Source: Ensifer oleiphilus (GTDB lineage: Bacteria; Pseudomonadota; Alphaproteobacteria; Rhizobiales; Rhizobiaceae). From it: DNA of 64,000 nucleotides. Numbering within the stretch: the stretch's first letter is position 1; every line of letters starts with the position of its first letter. The position numbers were made by a program, and so were the translations under genes. Below the pieces are notes generated by a model that saw only the letters and a list, made by a program, of their open reading frames with translations, ran no database searches and was not told the DNA's origin. Positions 1-9,281 of this stretch are shown here, piece after piece. The stretch lies in contig NZ_JABWDU010000002.1 of the NCBI RefSeq assembly GCF_013371465.1, positions 186,001 through 250,000 on the forward strand, read 5' to 3'.

Positions 1-46
1 CCAGCAATTCGTCGACCCCGTATCTGCTTTCCTGAATGTTGATCAC
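1..46 (-). CDS. 5' end of an unidentified gene, cut by the window edge
   Basis: Only the first 15 codons are present, read leftwards from a GTG at 46-44. They encode MINIQESRYGVDELL. A strong ribosome binding site (GGGAGGAC) precedes the start at a normal distance. The gene is divergent from the cupin-HTH regulator at 158, with a perfect palindrome between them, so it may be that regulator's target. Too little is visible to name a family. Confidence 0.6.
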   Translation of the reverse strand, partial: MINIQESRYGVDELL

Positions 47-82
47 AGTTCGTCCTCCCGTTAAGTTTCACAATCAGGAAAT

Positions 83-98
83 ATCCACTATAGTGGAT
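83..98. promoter_or_regulatory. 16-bp perfect palindrome, likely regulator operator
   Basis: The sequence ATCCACTATAGTGGAT is a perfect 8+8 inverted repeat. It sits in the roughly 110-bp gap between two divergent genes, one of which encodes an HTH regulator. That placement suggests the regulator binds here to control itself and its neighbour. The palindrome is seen directly; the binding is inferred. Confidence 0.6.
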
Positions 99-157
99 TA
101 CGTCAACAGAATTGAGAATCGTGAGTTTTGTCCGTATGTAGGGATCGAGGAGACGCC

Positions 158-829
158 ATGCCGAATCTGACCATTACCCGCCGCCCCGCCGAACAGCGAT
201 TGCGCTCGAGCGAGGAGCGTCCGACCGAGCTCGGAGCCCGGGTCAAGGAGCTCAGGATCGCACGCGACTGGACGCTCGATGAGGCAAGCCAGCGCATCGG
301 CCTGTCCCGTTCGGCGTTATCAAAGATCGAGCGCAACGAGATGTCGCCGACATTCCACGCCATGCAGAAGCTGGCAGCCGGCTTCTCGCTCGACCTCCTG
401 AGCTTTCTCGCCTCGGGCGAATCGAGCCCGCCGGCCGGTCGGCGCAGCATCACGCGGCAGGACGATGGCACCCGCCATGAAACGCCGAACTATGGCTTGC
501 GGCTCTTGATGGAAGAGGTGCGCAACACGGCCTTCATGGTGGTCGAAGTGCTGGTCAGGGCACGGGGGCTCGACCAGTTTCCCGATTGGGACCGGCACGA
601 TGACGAGGACTTCATGTATGTCCTCGACGGCGAAATCACCCTCTACACCGAGCACTACGCACCGGCGGTGCTGAAGAGCGGCGATGCCGTCTATTTCGAT
701 GCACGCCTCGGCCATGCCTGTATTTCAACCAGCGACGGCGACGCCCGGCTTTTGTGGGTGACCGCTCCGCTCGGTGGACGCTTCAGCCGCTCGGACGAAG
801 GCCAAGGCGATGCAACGATACCGGCCTGA
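158..829 (+). CDS. XRE-family transcriptional regulator with cupin sensor domain
   Basis: This 223-residue protein has an HTH_3 helix-turn-helix at about residues 24-80 (the stretch SRSALSKIERNEMSPT carries the recognition helix). A C-terminal cupin_2 barrel lies at about 145-205, with motif 1 near HDDEDFMYVLDGEI and motif 2 near GDAVYFDARLGHA. Such proteins bind operators through the HTH and sense a small ligand or metal through the cupin. The ATG at 158 was chosen because GAGGAG lies just upstream; an upstream TTG at 128 in the same frame is less likely. It is divergent from a truncated gene, and the palindrome at 83-98 is a plausible binding site. The ligand cannot be told from sequence. 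Confidence 0.88.
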   Translation: MPNLTITRRPAEQRLRSSEERPTELGARVKELRIARDWTLDEASQRIGLSRSALSKIERNEMSPTFHAMQKLAAGFSLDLLSFLASGESSPPAGRRSITRQDDGTRHETPNYGLRLLMEEVRNTAFMVVEVLVRARGLDQFPDWDRHDDEDFMYVLDGEITLYTEHYAPAVLKSGDAVYFDARLGHACISTSDGDARLLWVTAPLGGRFSRSDEGQGDATIPA

Positions 830-833
830 AGAC

Positions 834-2354
834 TCAGCCGGCGTGGCGCCTTGACGCCTCCGCTTTGAGCGCAATCTTGTCTTCCGGGGAAAGGTCGTCA
901 GCCGTCTGGACACGGTTGCGCCCGCGTCTTTTGGCGAGATAGAGCGCCTCGTCGGCAGCGGCGAGCAGCGCGCGGGCGGTGCTGCCGTGCTTTGGCGCAA
1001 AGGCCAGGCCGACGCTGCTGCCGACGCGCAACATCTGCCCCTCAAACTCGATCGGCGTCTGCGCATCGATGACAAGGCCCGCAGCCATCGCCGATACGTC
1101 CGCATCCTTGCCTGGCGAACGATGGATGACCGCAAATTCGTCACCGCCCAGGCGGGCAACGGTTCCACGCGCCCCGACCCGCCGGCGGTACCGTTCGGCA
1201 ATGGCCATCAATACCGCGTCACCCGCCGCGTGCCCATGCCGGTCGTTGACGGCCTTGAACTCGTCCAGATCGGCAAGGATCAGCGCGAATGGGCGGTTTG
1301 TCGCGTCGAGGAGCGCGGCGGCCAGCGCATCGTCGAAACCGCTGCGATTGAGAAGCCCGGTGAGCCGGTCATGTTTTGCCATGTAGAGGTTTCGCGCCTC
1401 GCTCTGCTGCAGGGCAGCAAAGACGCTTGAGAACCTGAGGGCTACGAAGGCCATCAAAAGCATTGCCAGGATCGCGATGGCGATCACGCTCGGCAGGATC
1501 TCCGCCCGCACGAAACCGCCGGGCGATTTCGGCGTCCAGGCAACGACCAGGCAGGAGGCGTCCAAGCACCGGCCGACGGACACGTGCACGCTATCGGCCG
1601 GAAGTTGAGACAGCGGCACGAAGGCAAGGCCAGACACCCCAAGCTTTGCTTCGATCTCCCGCAGCGACTACGCCGTCAGCGGGCGAACAGAAACCATGAA
1701 CACCGGTTTGCGGCGATTGGCGGCAAGCTGCAGCGTTTCCGGGATCACCGCCTGGACGACCGCGATGCTCATCTGCCCTTGAACCTCACGCATATCCACA
1801 GCGTGGATGCCGGGTACGATCGGCGTTACCGATTGCCGGTTCGGCTGGGGGATATCGAGCGTATAGGTGCCGCCATTGTTTCTCAGCGCATTGTCATAGC
1901 GGCGACGTGCCTCGTCGACTAGATCGGCGGCATCGCGAAGCGGGCCTTCGGCCGCCTGCGCGGGGATGGCCAGTCCGTCCTTCAATGCTGTCGAAACATG
2001 TCCATCGGCATCACTGAAGATCAGCCAGGAGAAACCGTAGTCCTCCCAGAGCCATCCGGCCAATTGTTCTGCCACGAAGGCGTCACTCAGCCGTCCGGTC
2101 GCAAGTTCGTCGTAAGTGTCGTCCCAGAAAGAGACCTGCGCCTGGAATTGCACGGCGGCTTCCATCTGGTGGCGCAATTCGTTTGTCACCAGCCTGCGCT
2201 CTGCAGAACGGCCGAAACGGTCCGCCTCGACGACGGAACGATTGAGAACGAAGATGAGGCTGGCGATTGTCAGGATCGCAACCAAGGTACAGGCAGCATG
2301 AATTGCCCAGACCGCCCTGTTCTGCTTCGGTTGCCGAAACTTTTGCTCGATCAC
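834..2354 (-). pseudogene. CHASE4-GGDEF diguanylate cyclase, interrupted by an in-frame TAG
   Basis: Reading leftwards from 2354, a first segment of 228 residues has an N-terminal membrane helix (about 17-37) and a periplasmic CHASE4-type sensor region with the typical WDDTYDEL stretch. It ends at TAG (1670-1668). The same frame continues without any shift into SLREIEAKLG, then a second membrane helix and a GGDEF domain with an intact GGDEF signature. A single nonsense codon therefore splits what would be a protein of about 506 codons that makes cyclic di-GMP. A GTG at 1637 could restart translation and give a membrane-anchored GGDEF protein without its sensor. Sequencing error or a recent inactivating mutation are both possible. 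Confidence 0.8.
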
Positions 2355-2517
2355 GCCAACGCCCCCTGACCGGACCAGCCGTCAATGGCGAAGGGTGGCA
2401 CCGATCAGACGCCACCCTAAAGATCAAAGCAGAAATTTAGTTTAAGCAAGCTGGTATTGAAAGCCTTAAAGACTTCAACCGCCTAGTATAAATCAACAAT
2501 CAGTAGTCGTGCGACCA

Positions 2518-4251
2518 CTAGTTGGGCGAAGAAGATCGACTCAACAGCGAGACGATTTCCTCGTCGCCTTCGTCGCGGGCAAGATCCCGGATCGACCGCA
2601 TGCCGCTGCCATCACGCCGATTGGCATCGGCACCTTTTTCGATGAGCAGCTTGACCACGGAGGACCTTCTGTTGACGACGGCGATGGCAAGCGGTGTCAT
2701 CCAGTCGCTTTGCGGGTTTGGCCGCCCGCGCCCGCGGAATTGGCCGAAGGGTATGTCGAGCAGTTCCGGTTTTTCATCGACGATCGCCATCACCTGTTCG
2801 CTCTTGCCGAAGGCGGCGGCGGCAAACAGGTCGAGCGGCTGGCTTTCGAGGAATCGCACCATATCACTCTTGCCGTTGTACTCGGCCCAGCCGATCGGCG
2901 GCGCGTGATGGTACGGGTCACGCGCCATGGCGTTGGCGCCGTGCTCGAGCAGAAGCTTTGCCATCTCGATATGCCCATGCAACGCCGCCTCGTGCAGCGG
3001 CGTGCGCGACGTCATGCGGTTGACGTCGAAGCCGAGCGACAGCATCAGCGCCGCCCTGTCCTCCTGGTTTTCGCCCGCAGCCTCATGCAGGATCGCAGGA
3101 TGTGCCGACTGCGTGCGCGAAACGAGCGTTGCATCCCAAGCCACCAGCGCCTTCGCCTGTTCGCCCTTGCCCTCGGCAATCGCGCGCGCCAGCCGGTCGG
3201 CATCAGTGAGTTCGGCAGCCGTGGCGCCATGAGCAACCAGATATTCTGCAAGGGACGCATCGCCGCCAAGCTCCGCCCATTGGTAGGGTGTGCGTCCCTT
3301 TACGGTCCGGTTGACGTCCGCTCCATGTTCGACGAGCAATCGAACACGATCGGCCATTCGCTTTTCCAGCGCCCAGGCGAGCTGATAGTCGAAAACACTC
3401 TGGCTGTTTTCGATCAGCTCTCCATCCTCGCGCACCAGCCAATTGTTCCTGTCCTTGGCGCTCAACCCATGGCGCAGCAACAGTCTGAGGCAGGTATTGT
3501 CTGGCTCGAACATGCGATTGTAGAGCGCCTGACTGTCGTTAGCCTTGGCGCCGGCCTTGAGCAGCAATTCGGCAAAGGCGGTGCAATCCGGGTGTTCCGG
3601 TTGCCGCTCCTTGCCCGCTTCGCCTTGGCCGAAGACACCCGTCAGCGCGGTAAAGCGATACTGTCCGTCATCCAACCAGAAGGCATCGGCATCCGCGCCG
3701 CGCGCAATAAGCCGCTCACCAGCAGCAAGCGAAGACCGTCCGGGAATGCGCGCATAGGCTGCATACAGCAGAGGCTCCCAGTCGTAAGGGCCTCCACGCT
3801 TGCTGGCGAGCTTCGGATCCTTGTCGAGCCAGCGGTCTATGGCGTCGCCATCGCCCAGCGCCGCGGCGACATGAATGCTCTCGCTGGCGATTTCAGGATG
3901 CTCTTCGAGCAGAGCTTTCGCCTGGGCGTACCGCTCAGGATCGGCGGCTATGTCGCCGAAGTAAGACACAGTCGCGAGCGCCAGGAAACGGTTCGCAAGT
4001 TGCTCGGTCGCAGGTTTGCCCGACTGGGCGCGTTCGAGATGCGTTTTCAGTCGGGTCCAGCTGGAGAAGCCGAGCTCTCGGGCAATGACCAGTTGGGCAT
4101 CCTGCAGGCCGATAGCGGCCGGTTCGTTGAAATAGGGCAACGTTCGCTGGCGTGCAGCGGCATCCCCCGCCTTCAGGGCTTTCAGAAAAGCCTTGGCCTG
4201 CTTACGGATGGATTCGAGGGTAGCATTCGCGGGAAGATCGCGCGTGATCAT
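2518..4251 (-). CDS. Ankyrin-repeat protein
   Basis: A 577-residue cytoplasmic protein. The ATG at 4251 follows AAAGGAGGT at ideal spacing, so upstream in-frame sequence is not used. The first 100 residues form a non-ankyrin helical segment typical of rhizobial homologues. The rest carries scattered ankyrin repeats, for example RTPLHEAALHGHIEMAKLLL and VRLLVEHGADVN. Ankyrin arrays bind other proteins; the partner is unknown. It stands alone, between the broken cyclase gene and the nadE group. No signal peptide or catalytic domain is visible. Confidence 0.85.
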   Translation of the reverse strand: MITRDLPANATLESIRKQAKAFLKALKAGDAAARQRTLPYFNEPAAIGLQDAQLVIARELGFSSWTRLKTHLERAQSGKPATEQLANRFLALATVSYFGDIAADPERYAQAKALLEEHPEIASESIHVAAALGDGDAIDRWLDKDPKLASKRGGPYDWEPLLYAAYARIPGRSSLAAGERLIARGADADAFWLDDGQYRFTALTGVFGQGEAGKERQPEHPDCTAFAELLLKAGAKANDSQALYNRMFEPDNTCLRLLLRHGLSAKDRNNWLVREDGELIENSQSVFDYQLAWALEKRMADRVRLLVEHGADVNRTVKGRTPYQWAELGGDASLAEYLVAHGATAAELTDADRLARAIAEGKGEQAKALVAWDATLVSRTQSAHPAILHEAAGENQEDRAALMLSLGFDVNRMTSRTPLHEAALHGHIEMAKLLLEHGANAMARDPYHHAPPIGWAEYNGKSDMVRFLESQPLDLFAAAAFGKSEQVMAIVDEKPELLDIPFGQFRGRGRPNPQSDWMTPLAIAVVNRRSSVVKLLIEKGADANRRDGSGMRSIRDLARDEGDEEIVSLLSRSSSPN

Positions 4252-4416
4252 GAAAGACCTCCTTTCATTCACGTCCGGTATCCGCGCCCACAGACTGAAA
4301 AGAGGTGTGGCAACCAAATTCAGTGAAACAGGTGGGACTAGCCCTTCCCGCGGATCGGGTGCGCCCTGCAAGCGAGACGATCGCTAGCACGCAGTCCGTA
4401 TTCTTGTCCAGTCTTC

Positions 4417-5244
4417 TCATCTTTCCGGTTGGTAGCGAACGAAGGCGAAGCGATCTCCCCCAGGCGACCAGTTGGGAACGTTCATCGTACCCTGCCCGCC
4501 GAAGAGTTCGAACAGGTCGCGCGCATTGCCGCCATCCATATCCATCAGCCGAAGTCGAACGTTCAAGTCTCGCGGATGATCGAAGACATCGCCGTCGTAG
4601 GAGAGAACCAGCAGGTGTCTTCCATCAGGCGACGGATGCGGGAACCAATCGCCATAAGGGCTGTCGCTGATTCGCTCGATGTCGGTGCCATCAGGCCGAA
4701 CGCGCCAGATCTGCATGCGCCCGGTGCGGCTGGAATTGAAATAGATCCACGCTCCATCGGGCGACCAGTCCGGCCCATCGTTGCGGCCTTCTCCCTGTGT
4801 CAGCCGCCGCTCCTCGCCACCCACGACCGGGATCGTATAGATATCGAAAATCTGATCGCGAATGCCGCAATAGGTGAGCGTCTGGCCATCGGGAGACCAG
4901 CCATGCCAGTAGGACGGCAGGGTCGGGGTCACCAGTCGCGGACTGCCGCCCGAAGCCGGCAACAGATAGATCGCCGACTTGCCGAACTCGGTCTTGTCGC
5001 TGATCGCGATCGTGCTGCCATCGGGCGAAATCCCATGGTCGTTGTTGCAGAGGTGGGCAAAGCCGGTGTCGATCTCATCAGGAGCCGAACCGTCCAGGGC
5101 CAGCCGGTAAAGCCGCCCGTCGCCGTTGATAACGAGAGACTGCCCGTCCGGCGACCAGTTCGGCGCCTCCACAAGCCTGTCGGTCTGCCAGACGACATGC
5201 GTCTGGCCGGTCATGATGTCGTAGGTCTCGACCGAACTGCGCAT
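4417..5244 (-). CDS. TolB-like PD40 beta-propeller protein
   Basis: A 275-residue protein made of repeated WSPDG/SPDG motifs (APNWSPDGQSLVI, HGISPDGSTIAI, HGWSPDGQTLTY, GPDWSPDGAWIYF, HPSPDGRHLLVL), about six PD40/WD40-like blades as in the C-terminal half of TolB. No signal peptide is visible, so unlike TolB it is probably cytoplasmic. It starts three bases after nadE ends, so the two genes are likely co-transcribed and translationally coupled. Its role is unknown; a link to NAD synthesis is only suggested by position. Confidence 0.8.
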   Translation of the reverse strand: MRSSVETYDIMTGQTHVVWQTDRLVEAPNWSPDGQSLVINGDGRLYRLALDGSAPDEIDTGFAHLCNNDHGISPDGSTIAISDKTEFGKSAIYLLPASGGSPRLVTPTLPSYWHGWSPDGQTLTYCGIRDQIFDIYTIPVVGGEERRLTQGEGRNDGPDWSPDGAWIYFNSSRTGRMQIWRVRPDGTDIERISDSPYGDWFPHPSPDGRHLLVLSYDGDVFDHPRDLNVRLRLMDMDGGNARDLFELFGGQGTMNVPNWSPGGDRFAFVRYQPER

Positions 5245-5247
5245 CGT

Positions 5248-6930
5248 CTAGCCCCGGTCGCGGAACCGGTTTGTGATCGGATAGCGCCGGTCGCGACCAA
5301 AATTCTTCTTGGTGATCTTGACGCCGGGTGCCGACTGCCGGCGCTTATACTCGGCGATATAGAGCAGGTGCTCGATGCGGTGCACTGTCGCCTCGTCATG
5401 GCCGCGCGCGACGATCTCCTCCGTGCTCATCTCCTTTTCGACCAGGCACTCGAGAATGTCGTCGAGCACCGGATAGGGCGGCAGCGAATCCTGGTCCGTC
5501 TGGTTGGGGCGAAGCTCGGCCGAGGGCGCCTTGTCGATGATGTTTTGCGGGATGACCACACCGGAGGGGCCGAGCGCGCCGGGCGGCACGGTGGTGTTGC
5601 GCCAGCGCGAGATGCCGTAGACCTGCATCTTGTACAAGTCTTTGATCGGATTGAAGCCGCCGTTCATATCGCCGTAGAGGGTGGCATAACCGACCGACAT
5701 TTCCGACTTGTTGCCGGTTGTCACCACCATCGAGCCGAACTTGTTGGAAACCGCCATCAGAATGGTGCCTCGTGTGCGGCTCTGCAGGTTCTCCTCGGTG
5801 ATGCCCGATTCGGTGCCTTCGAACATATCGGCGAGTGCGCCGAGAAAGCCCTGCACCGGCTCCTCGATCGGCACGATATCGTAGCGGCAGCCGAGCGCTT
5901 CAGCGCAGTCCTTGGCGTCCTTGAGCGAATCCTTCGAGGTGTAGCGATAAGGCAGCATGATCGTGCGCACCCGCTCCTCGCCGAGCGCATCGACGGCAAG
6001 GGCCGCACAGATCGCCGAGTCGATACCGCCGGAAAGGCCGAGCACGACATTCTTGAAGCCGTTCTTGTTCACATAATCGCGGAAACCGAGCATGCAGGCA
6101 CGATAGTCCGCCTCCTCCTGCTCCGGCAGGCGCGACTGCAGGCCGCCGGCACAATGCCAGCCATTGTCGCCCTTCTTCCACTCGACGATCGACAGCGCTT
6201 CCTCGAACTGGCTCATCTGGAAAGCGAGCGACTTGTCGGTGTTGAACGCGAAGCTCGCGCCGTCGAACACCAGTTCATCCTGCCCGCCGAGCTGGTTGGC
6301 GTAGATCATTGGCAGACCGGTCTCGATCACCTGTTTCAGCACCACCTGATGGCGCACATCCACCTTGTCGCGATAATAGGGCGAACCGTTGGGCGACAGG
6401 AGGATTTCAGCACCACTTTCGGCCAGCGTCTCGCATACGCCGAGATCGCCCCAGATATCCTCGCAGATCGGAATTCCGATGCGGATGCCGCGGAAATTGA
6501 CCGGCCCGGGCATTTCTCCCTGGTCGAACACCCGCTTCTCGTCGAACTCGCCATAATTCGGCAGATCGACCTTGTCGCGCACCGCAATGATCTTGCCGCC
6601 GTCGAGAACAGCGACGGCATTGTGGCGACCGGTTTTGGCGAGCCGCGGGAAGCCGATGATGACACCCGGACCGCCATCGGCGGTCTCGCCCGCCAGCTTT
6701 TCCACCGCCTGAAGGCAGGCGTTGAGGAATGCCGGCTTCAGAACCAGATCCTCCGGCGGATAACCGGAAATAAAAAGCTCGGTGAGGAGAAGAAGGTCGG
6801 CGCCCTGGCGCGCCGCATCGGCGCGTGCCTCACGCGCTTTCGCCAGGTTTCCGGCGATATCGCCGACGGTCGGATTAAGCTGGGCGACGGCGATGCGAAG
6901 CAGGGTGGGAGCGGCTTTATGAGCGGTCAT
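5248..6930 (-). CDS. nadE: Glutamine-dependent NAD(+) synthetase
   Basis: A 560-residue two-domain enzyme that converts nicotinic acid adenine dinucleotide to NAD using ATP and ammonia released from glutamine. The N-terminal nitrilase-type amidase domain has its triad at about Glu51 (LLTELFISGYPPEDL), Lys120 (RDKVDLPNYGEFDE) and Cys156 (GIPICEDIWGD). The C-terminal synthetase domain carries the ATP pyrophosphatase P-loop LGLSGGIDSAICAAL near residue 300. Length matches the glutamine-dependent class. It heads a two-gene unit with the PD40 protein and is divergent from the LtaS-type gene. Confidence 0.95.
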   Translation of the reverse strand: MTAHKAAPTLLRIAVAQLNPTVGDIAGNLAKAREARADAARQGADLLLLTELFISGYPPEDLVLKPAFLNACLQAVEKLAGETADGGPGVIIGFPRLAKTGRHNAVAVLDGGKIIAVRDKVDLPNYGEFDEKRVFDQGEMPGPVNFRGIRIGIPICEDIWGDLGVCETLAESGAEILLSPNGSPYYRDKVDVRHQVVLKQVIETGLPMIYANQLGGQDELVFDGASFAFNTDKSLAFQMSQFEEALSIVEWKKGDNGWHCAGGLQSRLPEQEEADYRACMLGFRDYVNKNGFKNVVLGLSGGIDSAICAALAVDALGEERVRTIMLPYRYTSKDSLKDAKDCAEALGCRYDIVPIEEPVQGFLGALADMFEGTESGITEENLQSRTRGTILMAVSNKFGSMVVTTGNKSEMSVGYATLYGDMNGGFNPIKDLYKMQVYGISRWRNTTVPPGALGPSGVVIPQNIIDKAPSAELRPNQTDQDSLPPYPVLDDILECLVEKEMSTEEIVARGHDEATVHRIEHLLYIAEYKRRQSAPGVKITKKNFGRDRRYPITNRFRDRG

Positions 6931-7182
6931 GAGCGGGCCTGTCGGTCTGTTCTCGAACGAATGCGTCTGACTTTCGCCCCGATCTTTAGCGCAATCCGCG
7001 CCAAAATACCCACAGCCAATCGCGGCGAAGCGAAAAATTCCAAAAAAATTCTGCTATTCCGCGTTGTTATCGGCTCCGGTTCGCACACCCTCACGTCACG
7101 AAAACCTGTTTCCAAACACCCTGAACAAGCCATTCATCCCCTGTTCAAAATGACAGTCGTATGACAGTTACACGACACATAG

Positions 7183-9123
7183 ATGAAATTGGAGAAGATG
7201 TTGGCTAGTATCGATTCAGCCGTAGCGAGGAGATCACGAGTCTACACCGATAGACCCGGATTTGCCGCGCGGCACGCCAAGACGCTGACCTCCGCACGCA
7301 GTGCATTGTTCTCGCTGTCGATTGCCGCAGCGCTCGTTTTTGCTGTCGAGTTGATCGTGCGCCAGTCCATGGCCGACACGGTTGCCTATTTCCTCGATCC
7401 GACGCGCCCCGCCTGGACCACAATCGGCGCATTCTTCCTCATTCTGCTCGCCATCGATGGCGTTTTCGGCCGTGAACACAAGTCCGCCGTGGTGCTCGCG
7501 CCGCTGGCGATCATCCCGGCCATCATCTGCCAGCAGAAGCAGGTCTTCCTCTCCGACCCGCTCTACCCGACCGATTTCCTCTTTGGTCGCCAGATTCTCG
7601 AACTGATGCCGGTTCTGGTCAAGGACCGTCCCTGGACCGCCGTCGGCATTGCCGTCGGCCTTCTCGCAGCCGTTGTCGCCATCGGCCTTCTGCTGCGCTA
7701 CGCCTGGCGCAACTTCCCCAAGCTGACGCGCCGCGAGCGTATCGCCCGTGCGGCCTTTGCGCTGCCGCTGCTCTTCGCCTTCTGGAACATCATGGACTAC
7801 AACCAGTTTTCCTGGATCCGTGATCGCCTGAAGGTCATCCCCATCATGTGGGATCAGACCGAAAACTATCGTCACAACGGCTTTGCGCTGGCGTTCGCGA
7901 TCAACCTGCCGATGGCCAATGTCAGCGCACCTGCCGGCTACATGGCCGATGCGATCGACCGCATCCCGGTCAAGCCGCTGCCGGCTGGCACGTCCCATCG
8001 CAGCAAGCCCGACGTCATCGTGCTGATGAGCGAATCCTTCTGGGATCCGACCCGTCTGCCGAACGTCAAGCTTTCGCCCGACCCGATGCCGACGATCCGC
8101 GAGATGCAGTCCGGCAACGTCTTCTCGCCGGAGTTCGGCGGCATGACCGCCAATGTCGAATTCGAAGCACTGACCGGCTTTTCCAATGCATTCCTGCCCT
8201 ATGGCAGCATCCCGTACCAGCAGTACATCCGCAACCCGATCCCCTCGCTTGCCACTTTCTTCCGTGGCGAAGGCTACGTGTCGCGTGCAATCCATCCATT
8301 CCAGAGCTGGTTCTGGAACCGGACAGCGGTCTACAAGGCCTTCGGTTTCGACACCTTCAAGTCGGAGGAAAACATGCCGCCGATGCAGAAGCGCGGCATC
8401 TTCGCCTCAGACGAATCCCTGACCAACGAGATCATCCGCCAGGCCGATGCCATGGATGACCCGTTCTTCTTCTTCGCGGTCACCTTGCAGGGCCATGGCC
8501 CCTATGAGGCCAACCGCTACGCCAAGAACACCATCAAGGTTGAAGGCAACCTGCCCGAAAGCGATCGCCAGGTGCTGGCGACATATGCCCAGGGCATCAA
8601 GGAAGCCGACGAGAGCCTGAAGAAGCTGATGGACTGGGCGAAGGAGCGCGACCGCGAGACCATCATCGTGCTGTTCGGCGATCATCTGCCGCCGCTGAAC
8701 ACCGTCTATACCAACACCGGTTTCATGAAGGGCGTGACGGCCGAGCGTAAAGGTCCAAAGGACCAGATGAAAGCGCAGCACGAAACGCCGCTCGTCGTCT
8801 GGTCGAACAAGACCGGTCCGAAGAAGAATGTCGGCACGATCAGCCCGGCCTTCCTCTCCTACCAGATCCTGAAGCAGTCCGGCTACGAGCATCCTTATTA
8901 CACCGGTTTCCTCGGCAAGGTGCACGATCAGTACCGGGTCGTCGACCGTTACATGTTGATCCGCAAGAACGGCAAGGACGTCGCCGAGTGGTCTCGTCAG
9001 CCGAAGGTGCCGGCGCTGCTGCGTGACTATCGCTTCCTTCAGCATGACATGATGTTCGGTAAGCGCTACTCGACGGACCGATTCTTCAAGTCGCACGCGG
9101 ATCTTTACGCCGCAGGTTTCTAG
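7183..9123 (+). CDS. LtaS-family membrane phosphoglycerol transferase (sulfatase fold)
   Basis: A 646-residue protein with about five N-terminal membrane helices (residues 40-225) and a large periplasmic alkaline-phosphatase/sulfatase-fold domain. Active-site landmarks of the LtaS/OpgB type are present: LMSESFWD near residue 281, GGMTANVEFEALTG near 318-331 with the nucleophilic Thr, and FGDHLPPL near 500. Relatives in rhizobia add phosphoglycerol to periplasmic cyclic glucans (CgmB type) or similar glycans; the true acceptor here is not known. The ATG at 7183 lacks a good ribosome binding site, and an ATG at 7198 is an alternative. A strong terminator follows. Confidence 0.88.
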   Translation: MKLEKMLASIDSAVARRSRVYTDRPGFAARHAKTLTSARSALFSLSIAAALVFAVELIVRQSMADTVAYFLDPTRPAWTTIGAFFLILLAIDGVFGREHKSAVVLAPLAIIPAIICQQKQVFLSDPLYPTDFLFGRQILELMPVLVKDRPWTAVGIAVGLLAAVVAIGLLLRYAWRNFPKLTRRERIARAAFALPLLFAFWNIMDYNQFSWIRDRLKVIPIMWDQTENYRHNGFALAFAINLPMANVSAPAGYMADAIDRIPVKPLPAGTSHRSKPDVIVLMSESFWDPTRLPNVKLSPDPMPTIREMQSGNVFSPEFGGMTANVEFEALTGFSNAFLPYGSIPYQQYIRNPIPSLATFFRGEGYVSRAIHPFQSWFWNRTAVYKAFGFDTFKSEENMPPMQKRGIFASDESLTNEIIRQADAMDDPFFFFAVTLQGHGPYEANRYAKNTIKVEGNLPESDRQVLATYAQGIKEADESLKKLMDWAKERDRETIIVLFGDHLPPLNTVYTNTGFMKGVTAERKGPKDQMKAQHETPLVVWSNKTGPKKNVGTISPAFLSYQILKQSGYEHPYYTGFLGKVHDQYRVVDRYMLIRKNGKDVAEWSRQPKVPALLRDYRFLQHDMMFGKRYSTDRFFKSHADLYAAGF

Positions 9124-9176
9124 TTCGTATCACCAGCTCTTGCGCAGGGTGCTTGAGAGCCTGACATGACAGCACA

Positions 9177-9206
9177 GAGCCGGACGGTTACCCGTCCGGC
9201 TCTTTT
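9177..9206 (+). terminator. Rho-independent terminator after the LtaS-type gene
   Basis: An 11-bp perfect stem (GAGCCGGACGG / CCGTCCGGCTC) with a TTAC loop is followed by TTTT. It lies 50 bases after the stop codon. Confidence 0.9.
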
Positions 9207-9281
9207 CATGTGAGGTGTCCCGTTGATTTTCCTACCGAAGTGGTGCGCTAGATATCGTCCGATCCATTTCAGGAGCTAGCC

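Noticed and set aside
2509-4326. Long open frame on the + strand (605 codons)
   Set aside because: It is the opposite strand of the ankyrin gene, with unnatural His/Arg-rich composition and no ribosome binding site.
4429-7164. 911-codon open frame on the + strand
   Set aside because: It runs antisense to both the PD40 gene and nadE, whose protein motifs are unmistakable.
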